A DNA stretch of 64,000 nucleotides from positions 5,322,525 to 5,386,524 of the forward strand of contig NC_091341.1 of assembly GCF_038502225.1 (NCBI RefSeq), in the 5' to 3' direction. The position numbers and the translations under genes were made by a program. Positions 35,715-44,421 of this stretch are shown here, in pieces (the stretch's first letter is position 1; each line of letters opens with the position of its first letter). The stretch is from Cherax quadricarinatus. Lineage: Eukaryota; Arthropoda; Malacostraca; Decapoda; Parastacidae. Below the pieces are notes generated by a model that searched no databases, was not told the DNA's origin, and worked only from the letters and a program-made list of their open reading frames with translations.

Positions 35715-38047
35715 TGGTCCCCCGCTTTTCGTAGTTCCCGGCAATCGTAAAATTCGCCAATCATAGAGGTATTTTCGTATAAACATGGACTCGCTTTTCA
35801 TAGGTTGACTCGCGAGTCGCAGTTCGTCCGGGACGCGTACCCTCGACGTGAGCCATGGCGACAGCCAGTCTGGCATTGTTTACCAGTGAGCGAAGGTCCC
35901 CTCACGTGCTCCAGCGAAATATTTCATAATATTCCATTTATTTTAGTGCTTGCAAGTACTAAATAAGCTACCATGGCTCCAAAGAAAGCTCCTAGTGCCA
36001 AGCCTGTGGTAAAGAAGGTGAGAAATAAGACTGGATTTAAGAAAACCATCATTGAACAATATGAAAGTGGTACCAGTGTGGCCGAACTGTCCAGAATGTA
36101 TAAGAAACCCTACACAACCTTATGTTCCATAGTGGCCAAGAAAAATGAAATAAAGGATGCTGTTGTTGCAAAGGGAGTAACTATGCAGACAAAAATGAGA
36201 TCACCAGTACTGGAAGAGGTTGAGAAGTTATTATTGGTGTGGATAAATGAGAAACAATTAGCAGGAGATACTCTTATGACTTCGTTTATTTGTGAAAAGG
36301 CTAGGCAGTTGCAGCATGAAGATTTGGTAAAGAAACTGCCTGCAAATAGTGGTGAAGTGAGTGAATTTAAGGCCAGCAAAGGCTGGTTTGAGAGATTTAA
36401 GAACCGTACTGGCATACACAGTGTGGTAAGGCATGGTGAGGCTGCCAGTTCGGACCACAAGGCGGCTGAAAAATATGTGCATGAATTCCAGGAGTACATA
36501 GAGGCTGAAGGACTGAAACCTGAACAAGTGCTCAATTGTGACGAAACAGGCCTCTTTTGGAAGAAAATGCCAAAGAGGACCTTCATTACACAAGAGGAAA
36601 AGGCAATGCCAGGACACAAGCCTATGAAAGACAGGCTGACGCTAATGTTCTGTGCTAATGCTAGTGGGGATTTCAAAGTGAAGCCATTACTAGTGTACCA
36701 TTCTGAAAATCCCAGAGTGTTCAGGAAAAACAATGTTATGAAGAGTAAATTGTGTGTGTTTTGGAAATCTAATAGTAAGGCATGGGTCACGAGGGAAATT
36801 TTCGTCGAGTGGTTCAATGAAGTGTTTGGCCCTAGTGTGAAGGAGTATCTCCTGGAAAAGAAATTGGATCTCAAGTAATGGACAATGCACCTGCTCATCC
36901 TCCAAACTTGGATGACCTAATTTTCGAGGAGTTTGGCTTCATCACAGTAAAGTTCTTGCCCCCGAATACCACTCCTCTCCTCCAACCCATGGACCAGCAG
37001 GTTATTACAAACTTTAAAAAACTCTACACAAAAGCAATGTTTCACAGGTGCTTGACTGTGACCACAGACACTCACTTGACCCTAAGGGAATTTTGGAGAG
37101 AACACTTCAGCATCCTCCACTGCATAACCCTTATAGGTATGGCTTGGGAGGGAGTGACTACCAGTACTTTGAACTCCGCCTGGAGAAAATTGTGGCCAGA
37201 TTGTGTCGACAAGAGGGATTTTGAAGAATTTGGGACTGATCCTAATGAGCCTATGTCTGTTGTAAAATCAATTGTGGCACTGGGGAGTTCCATGGGGTTG
37301 AATGTGAGTTTGGAGGATGTGGAAGAATTTGTGGAAGACCACAATGAAGAACTCACCACTGAGGAGCTGCAAGAGCTTCAGCAGGAAGAGCAACACATCG
37401 CAGCTCAGAATCTTGCTGCAGAGGAGGAGGAAAAGAGATGGAAGAAGGTGCCTTCTTCAGATATTAAAGAGATTTTTACTATGTGGGGTAACATGGAAAC
37501 CTTTATGGAGAAACATCACCCTAACAAGGTTGTTGCAAGCCAGGTTGGCAACATGTACAGTGACAAAGTCTTGGGCCATTTTAGGGAAGTGTTAAAGAGA
37601 CACCAGAAACAGGCCTCTCTCCACAGTTATTTTGTGAGACAGGACTCCAGTGAATCTCAAGGTGGTCCTAGTGGCATTAAGAAACAGAGAAGAGAAGCAT
37701 CCCCAGAAAAGCAAATGGTACCCGAGGTGTTGATGGAAGGGGATTCCCCTTCCAAACTATAAACAATCCACTCTCTCTCCTCCTCCAGTCTCCCATACAC
37801 TAAGAACAATCTCCAATAAAGGTAAGTGTTATGCTGTTAATGTTTCATTCATCATTTCCCATTGTATTGTTTATGTACTATATGCATATTTCATGTTAAA
37901 AATTTTTTTGTTTTAATACTTCTGGGTGTCAGGAACGGATTAATTGTATTTACATTATTTCTTATGGGGAAAATTGATTCGTAAATCGTAAATTTCGTTT
38001 ATAGTAACGGCTCCAGGAACGGATTAATTACGAACAACGAGGGACCA

Positions 38048-38050
<3 letters not shown>
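35713..38050 (+). mobile_element. Tigger (pogo-superfamily) DNA transposon, full length
   Basis: About 2.34 kb bounded by inverted ends: left AGTGGTCCCCCGCTTTTCGT and right ACAACGAGGGACCACT, matching over about 24 bp with a few differences. The right end is followed by TA, the pogo/Tigger target; on the left the expected TA has been replaced by a GA tract. It contains one transposase gene, split by a small deletion. A possible poly(A) signal (AATAAA) lies at about 37815. Untranslated stretches flank the gene by 260 and 290 bp. Confidence 0.93.
35973..37762 (+). pseudogene. Tigger/pogo transposase, split into two overlapping frames
   Basis: The first frame (35973-36878, 301 residues) starts MAPKKAPSAKPVVKK. 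It has a CENP-B-type helix-turn-helix (about 20-62, VAELSRMYKKPYTTL), a second DNA-binding domain (about 80-160, KGWFERFKNRTG) and the first catalytic Asp in NCDETGLFWK (190). It stops just before the second catalytic motif. The second frame (36878-37762, 294 residues) begins MDNAPAHPP with the second Asp, then LPPNTTPLLQPMDQ with the third, and ends in a Glu-rich tail. Together they give 595 residues, normal for Tigger. The junction TAATG lacks roughly a dozen bases found in intact relatives, so it is a frameshifting deletion rather than two genes. Confidence 0.92.

Positions 38051-38121
<71 letters not shown>
38051..38121. repeat. (TA)n microsatellite
   Basis: TA tract between the right end of Tigger and a LINE-B-like 3' fragment. 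Confidence 0.98.
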
Positions 38122-38124
<3 letters not shown>

Positions 38125-38502
38125 CGCGTTCGATAGGAGTGAATGGAGACGAATGGTATTTGGGACCTGACGATCTGTTGGAGTGTGAGCAGGGTAATAT
38201 TTAGTGAAGGGATTCAGGGAAACCGGTTATTTTCATATAGCCGGAGTTGACTCCTGGAAATGGGAAGTACAATGCCTGCACTTTAAAGGAGGGGTTTGGG
38301 ATATTAGCAGTTTGGAGGGATATGTTGTGTATCTTTATACGTATATGCTTCTAAACTGTTGTATTCTGAGCACCTCTGCCAAAACAGTGATTATGTGTGA
38401 GTGTGGTGAAAGTGTTGAATGATGATGAAAGTATTTTCTTTTTGGGGATTTTCTTTCTTTTTAGGTCACCCTGCCTCGGTGGGAGACGGCCGACTTGTTG
38501 AA
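38122..38502 (+). mobile_element. LINE-B2 3' fragment (LINE-B relative), sense
   Basis: Starts TGAGCGCGTTCGATAGGAGT like the end of the LINE-B ORF and follows its 3' UTR (AGGGAAACCGGTTATTTTC, CAATGCCTGCACTTTAAAGG), but diverges in the middle. It ends with GTCACCCTGCCTCGGTGGGA and GACGGCCGACTTGTTGAA, a variant of the LINE-B terminus. TA tracts touch both ends. Confidence 0.85.
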
Positions 38503-39024
<522 letters not shown>

Positions 39025-39027
39025 ATA

Positions 39028-39232
39028 ATCTTCTTTTTTTCAACAAACCGGTCGTATCCCACCGAGGCAGGGTGGCCCAAAAAGAAAAACAAAAGTTTCT
39101 CCTTTTAACTTTAGTAATGTATACAGGAGAAGGGGTTACTACCCCGTTGCTCCTGGTATTTTAATCGCCTCTTACGACATGCATGGCTGACGGAGGAAGA
39201 ATTCTGTTCCACTTCCCCACGGAGAAAATTGT
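39028..39232 (-). mobile_element. B3: short retroelement 3' end sharing the LINE-B terminus, antisense
   Basis: On the minus strand it runs from GTGGGGAAGTGGAACAGAAT through CTTACGACATG-type sequence to CTTTTTGGGCCACCCTGCCT and CGGTGGGATACGACCGG, ending in a T/A-rich tail. Only the last 35 bp or so match LINE-B. It is either a SINE or another LINE's 3' end using the same terminus. No coding sequence is present. Confidence 0.7.
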
Positions 39233-39238
39233 ATATAC

Positions 39239-39240
<2 letters not shown>

Positions 39241-39293
<53 letters not shown>
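39241..39293. repeat. (TA)n microsatellite
   Basis: TA tract followed by an A/T-rich spacer leading to the 3' end of antisense LINE-B. Confidence 0.97.
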
Positions 39294-39298
<5 letters not shown>

Positions 39299-39310
39299 TT
39301 TATTTTTTTA

Positions 39311-41623
39311 TTATATTATCACACTGGCCGAATCCAACCAAGGCAGGGTGGCCCGAAAAAGAAAAACTTTCACCATCATTCACTCCATCACTGTCTTGCC
39401 AGAAGGGTGCTTTACACTACAGTTTTTAAACTGCAACATTAACACCCCTCCTTCAGAGTGCAGGCACTGTACTTCCCATCTCCAGGACTCAAGTCCGGCC
39501 TGCCGGTTTCCCTGAACCCCTTCATAAATGTTACTTTGCTCACACTCCAACAGCACGTCAAGTATTAAAAACCATTTGTCTCCATTCACTCCTATCAAAC
39601 ACGCTCACGCATGCCTGCTGGAAGTCCAAGCCCCTCGCACACACAACCTCCTTTACCCCCTCCCTCCAACCTTTCCTAGGCCGACCCCTACCCCGCCTTC
39701 CTTCCACTACAGACTGATACACTCTTGAAGTCATTCTGTTTCGCTCCATTCTCTCTACATGTCCGAACCACCTCAACAACCCTTCCTCAGCCCTCTGGAC
39801 AACAGTTTTGGTAATCCCGCACCTCCTCCTAACTTCCAAACTACGAATTCTCTGCATTATATTCACACCACACATTGCCCTCAGACATGACATCTCCACT
39901 GCCTCGAGCCTTCTTCTCGCTGCAACATTCATCACCCATGCTTCACACCCATATAAGAGCGTTGGTAAAACTATACTCTCATACATTCCCCTCTTTGCCT
40001 CCAAGGACAAAGTTCTTTGTCTCCACAGACTCCTAAGTGCACCACTCACTCTTTTCCCCTCATCAATTCTATGATTCACCTCATCTTTCTAGACCCATCC
40101 GCTGACACGTCCACTCCCACATATCTGAATACATTCACCTCCTCCATACTCTCTCCCTCCAATCTGATATTCAATCTTTCATCACCTAATCTTTTTGTTA
40201 TTCTCATAACCTTACTCTTTCCTGTATTCACCTTTAACTTTCTTCCCTAGGCACACCCTACCAAATTCATCCACCAATCTCTGCAACTTCTCTTCAGAAT
40301 CTCCCAAGAGCACAGTGTCATCAGCAAAGAGCAGCTGTGACAACTCCCACTTTGTGTGTGATTCTTTATCTTTTAACTCCACGCCTCTAGGCACACCCTA
40401 CCAAATTCATCCACCAATCTCTGCAACTTCTCTTCAGAATCTCCCAAGAGCACAGTGTCATCAGCAAAGAGCAACTGTGACAACTCCCACTTTATGTGTG
40501 ATTCTTTATCTTTTAACTCCACGCCTCTTGCCAAGACCCTCGCATTTACTTCTCTTACAACCCCATCTATAAATATATTAAACAACCACGGTGACATCAC
40601 ACATCCTTGTCTAAGGCCTACTTTTACTGGGAAATAATTTCCCTCTTTCCTACATACTCTAACTTGAGCCTCACTATCCTCGTAAAAACTCTTCACTGCT
40701 TTCAGTAACCTACCTCCTACACCATACACTTGCAACATCTGCCACATTGCCCCCCTATCCACCCTGTCATACGCCTTTTCCAAATCCATAAATGCCACAA
40801 AGACCTCTTTAGCCTTATCTAAATACTGTTCACTTATATGTTTCACTGTAAACACCTGGTCCACACACCCCCTACCTTTCCTAAAGCCTCCTTGTTCATC
40901 TGCTATCCTATTCTCCGTCTTACTATTAATTCTTTCAATAATAACTCTACCATACACTTTAACAGGTATACTAAGCAGACTTATCCCCCTATAATTTTTG
41001 CACTCTCTTTTATCCCCTTTGCCTTTATACAAAGGAACTATGCATGCTCTCTGCCAATCCCTAGGTACCTTACCCTCTTCCATACATTTATTAAATAATT
41101 GCACCAACCACTCCAAAACTATATCCCCACCTGCTTTTAACATTTCTATCTTTATCCCATCAATACCGGCTGCCTTACCCCCTTTCACTTTACCTACTGC
41201 CTCACGAACTTCCCCCACACTCACAACTGGCTCTTCCTCACTCCTACAAGATGTTATTCCTCATTGTCCTATACACGAAATCACAGCTTCCCTATCTTCA
41301 TCAACATTTAACAATTCCTCAAAATATTCCCTACATCTTCCCAATACCTCTAACTCTCCATTTAATAACTCGCCTCTCCTATTTTTAACTGACAAATCCA
41401 TTTGTTCTCTAGGCTTTCTTAATTTGTTAATCTCACTCCAAAACTTTTTCTTATTTTCAACAAAATTTGCTGATAACATCTCACCCACTCTCTCATTTGC
41501 TCTCTTTTTACATTGCTTCACCACTCTCTTAACCTCTCTCTTTTTCTCCATATACTCTTCCCTCCTTGCATCACTTCTTTGTAAAAACTTCTCATATGCT
41601 AACTTTTTCTCCCTTACTACTAC
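39311..41623 (-). mobile_element. LINE-B copy, antisense, left half of second head-to-head pair
   Basis: Runs antisense from the 3' terminus through the RT (FMDLEKAYDRVDRG, FADDTVLLGDSE) to the region between endonuclease and RT (VKQCKKRANERVGEMLSANF, REEYMEKKREVKR). It is broken by a single-base deletion near 40090, a 140-bp tandem duplication that doubles the FADD box, and a frame break near 41240-41260. At 41621-41624 it switches to a sense LINE-B copy within a short overlap (TACT). Confidence 0.95.
40251..40530. repeat. 140-bp tandem duplication inside LINE-B
   Basis: 40251-40390 and 40391-40530 both begin GCACACCCTACCAAATTCAT and are nearly identical. Each includes the antisense of the FADD catalytic box. 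Since 140 is not a multiple of three, it shifts the frame. Confidence 0.93.
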
Positions 41624-42436
41624 TATTCAGATATTTGGGAGTGGACGTGTCAGCGGATGGGTCTATGAAAGATGAGGTGAATCATAGAATTGATGAGGGG
41701 AGAAGAGTGAGTGGTGCACTTAGGAGTCTGTGGAGACAAAGAACTTTGTCCTTGGAGGCAAAGAGGGGAATGTATGAGAGTATAGTTTTACCAACGCTCT
41801 TGTATGGGTGTGAAGCATGGGTGATGAATGTTGCAGCGAGAAGAAGGCTGGAGGCAGTGGAGATGTAATGTCTGAGGGCAATGTGTGGTGTGAATATAAT
41901 GCAGAGAATTCGTAGTTTGGAAGTTAGGAGGAGGTGCGGGATTACCAAAACTGTTGTCCAGAGGGCTGAGGAAGGGTTGTTGAGGTGGTTCGGACATGTA
42001 GAGAGAATGGAGCGAAACAGAATGACTTCAAGAGTGTATCAGTCTGTAGTGGAAGGAAGGCGGGGTAGGGGTCGGCCTAGGAAAGGTTGGAGGGAGGGGG
42101 TAAAGGAGGTTTTGTGTGCGAGGGGCTTGGACTTCCAGCAGGCATGCGTGAGCGTGTTTGATAGGAGTGAATGGAGACAAATGGTTTTTAATACTTGACG
42201 TGCTGTTGGAGTGTGAGCAAAGTAACATTTATGAAGGGGTTCAGGGAAACCGGCAGGCCGGACTTGAGTCCTGGAGATGGGAAGTACAGTGCCTGCACTC
42301 TGAAGGAGGGGTGTTAATGTTGCAGTTTAAAAACTGTAGTGTAAAGCACCCTTCTGGCAAGACAGTGATTGAGTGAATGATGGTGAAAGTTTTTCTTTTT
42401 CGGGCCACCCTGCCTTGGTGGGAATCGGCCAGTGTG

Positions 42437-42437
<1 letters not shown>
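41624..42437 (+). mobile_element. LINE-B 3' copy, sense, right half of second head-to-head pair
   Basis: Begins TATTCAGATATTTGGGAGTG after the RT core and continues through the C-terminal region, 3' UTR and terminus (GAATCGGCCAGTGTGATTA), then directly into a TA tract. There is one premature stop, TAA in GATGTAATG where others read GATGTCATG. Its 810 bp are an almost exact reverse complement of 39311-40120. Confidence 0.95.

Positions 42438-42510
<73 letters not shown>
42438..42510. repeat. (TA)n microsatellite
   Basis: TA tract at the 3' end of sense LINE-B and the left edge of the palindrome. Confidence 0.98.
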
Positions 42511-42515
<5 letters not shown>

Positions 42516-42771
42516 GTGCCCACGAACGAGTGGTATTGATCAACAACAACACTGCGCTAGCCAAGGGCCCCAACCCATGTTGTACTGGCCCGCCATCGTG
42601 AGCGAAAACCACATGATGCCTTAACCCACAGGACCACCCAATACTACTGGACTGGGTGGTCCTGTGGGCGTCATGAGGTTCTCGCTCACAATGGCGGGCC
42701 AGTACAACATGGGTTCGGGCCCTTGGCTAGCGCAGTGTTGTTGTTGATCAATACCACTCGTTCGTGGGCAC

Positions 42772-42777
<6 letters not shown>
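42510..42777. mobile_element. 268-bp palindromic element between two TA tracts
   Basis: Left arm AAAATTGTGCCCACGAACGA and onward; right arm ends TCGTTCGTGGGCACAATTTT. The arms (about 130 and 125 bp) pair along their whole length with a handful of mismatches and one 5-nt insertion (TTAAC) in the left arm. The loop is about 12 nt around ATACTACTGG. No ORF and no family that I recognise. The structure suggests a foldback-type element. Confidence 0.85.

Positions 42778-42841
<64 letters not shown>
42776..42841. repeat. (TA)n microsatellite
   Basis: TA tract between the palindrome and the truncated 5' end of the next LINE. Confidence 0.98.
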
Positions 42842-42844
<3 letters not shown>

Positions 42845-42845
42845 T

Positions 42846-43917
42846 ACCTTACTCTAGAAGACGGGCAGTGGAACCAAGCTACACTTCCAGTCAGACTAGG
42901 AGGCACTGGTGCCCGCAAGTCATCACAGATTGCGTTACCTGCTTTTCTAAGTCCTCATGTATTGCATCCAGAGAGCTTGTAGCAGCTATTCTCCCTGAAC
43001 ATCTTAGGGACAAGATTGGAGTCCAGGACCAAAAGTTCATTGACGGAGCCATGATCTGGGATAATCTAACGGGCTCTGAAACCAGACCTGCTCTCCCCAA
43101 CAACTACAAACAATTGCACTGGGATGGTCCAGTAGTGGAAAATGTAGCCTCAACAATGCTTCAGAGTGTGTCAGGGAAGGATAGAGCCCGACTCCTGGCA
43201 GTGAGAGCACCTCATGCAGGGGATTTTCTGTTGGCTGTTCCCAACTCCAGCCTTGGCACACGCCTCGACCCACAGACCATCCGCATCGGTGTTGCCCTTC
43301 GACTTGCCGCCCCTATTCTCGCCGAACACAGGTGTATTTGTGGCAGTGAAGCAGCAGACCGATTCAGGTACCATGGTCTTGTGTGCCGTAAATCCGAGGG
43401 AAAGATTGCAAGACATGAAGAGGTTAATAACATTATCAAGAGGAGCCTCACAACAGCCGGATGCCCAGCAGTAAGGGAACCACCCCAGCTATGCAGATCT
43501 GATGGCAGCCAGAAGCATCCAGATGGTATCACCCTTCAAGCCTGGACAGATGGGAAGCAGGTCGTGTGGGACTATACATGTGCATCTACCTTGGCTGATA
43601 CCTATTTCCAATACACCAAGGAGGAAGGAGAGGCAGCTGCCAGCTTCGGGGAGTCCCAAAAGTCTAGAAAATATGGAGAACTTGCCCATCATTATATGTT
43701 TGTTCCCATAGGCTCAGAGACCCTTGGCTCATTGGGAAAGAATGCATCTAAATTCCTTAAGGAGCTGGGAAAAAGACTCATCAGGGTAACTAGGGATCCC
43801 AGGGCAGCTAGTTTTCTGTTCCAGCGGCCCAGTGCGGCTGTTCAAAGGAGTAATGCCTGCTGTATTTTGGGCACACGCTCCAGCTCTGAGGAGCTGGATG
43901 AGATTTTCGCCCTATAA
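42846..43917 (+). pseudogene. C-terminal region of a LINE protein, restriction-like endonuclease type
   Basis: A first frame reads LTLEDGQWNQATLPVRLGG and a frameshift near 42970 leads into a second frame open to 43917. That frame has WDGPVVENVASTML, a Cys/His cluster C-x-C-x10-H-x3-C (CICG through HGLVC, residues 156-173 counted from 42868), ARHEEVNNII, then PDGITLQ and VWDYTC with PD and D about 16 residues apart. A zinc-knuckle-like cluster followed by PD...D is the layout of the C-terminal endonuclease of R2/NeSL-type LINEs. Its tail has SRKYGEL, FKFL-like KFLKELGKRLI and FLFQRPSAAVQRSNA. I recall similar domains as abundant 'uncharacterized' proteins in invertebrates. RT is not present, so clade assignment is tentative. 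Confidence 0.7.
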
Positions 43918-44004
43918 TCGGTGATACACACGTAACAACATGTACCGTATATGTCACCTTTATATCAACAATGTATCTCTTAAATCTTTTGTACCATATT
44001 ATGT

Positions 44005-44010
44005 AATAAA
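44005..44010 (+). promoter_or_regulatory. Polyadenylation signal of LINE-E
   Basis: AATAAA, 14 bases before the 10-A run, at the usual spacing of a cleavage site. It supports insertion through a polyadenylated RNA. Confidence 0.75.
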
Positions 44011-44034
44011 ATATTCCTATTGGTAAAAAAAAAA

Positions 44035-44174
44035 TATGAAAAGATGGGGTGGTAGGGGAAGTGGAATATTCAAACGGCTTAAGGAAGAAATCCAAATATT
44101 CTTCCTTGAAGCCTTTTTATCCACTTTTCCGAGTCTATGGGTCCCACAATTTACACCAGAGGTGGACCCCATCC

Positions 44175-44219
<45 letters not shown>

Positions 44220-44343
44220 AAGGATGTGCCGAAGTATCGACATCGGTGAATAAACTTCCGATACCAGCAGATCCTTTTAAAAAGTTTCTATTACACGTAT
44301 GCTGGAAAATATCAAAATTAACACACTTTCTCACGACTGTGAG

Positions 44344-44345
<2 letters not shown>
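44035..44345. other. Non-coding stretch with a short TA tract
   Basis: Unique sequence with a TA tract at about 44175-44215. Nothing else is recognised. Confidence 0.6.

Positions 44346-44418
<73 letters not shown>
44346..44418. repeat. Compound (CT)n(CA)n microsatellite
   Basis: CT to about 44383, then CA to 44418, ending exactly where LINE-A homology begins (GGTATGATAACAGATGCC). Confidence 0.97.

Positions 44419-44421
<3 letters not shown>

Larger units (their letters stand above)
42842..44034 (+). mobile_element. LINE-E: 5'-truncated retroelement with RLE-type C-terminus and poly(A)
   Basis: A retroposed 3' end: coding region to the stop at 43915-43917, about 105 bp of 3' UTR, AATAAA at 44005-44010 and a 10-A tail at 44025-44034. 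The 5' end is truncated directly at a TA tract. It differs from LINE-A to D in protein sequence. Confidence 0.85.

Noticed and set aside
36878..37762. The second Tigger frame as an independent gene
   Set aside because: It starts in the middle of the catalytic domain (MDNAPAHP) and completes the family length only together with the upstream frame.
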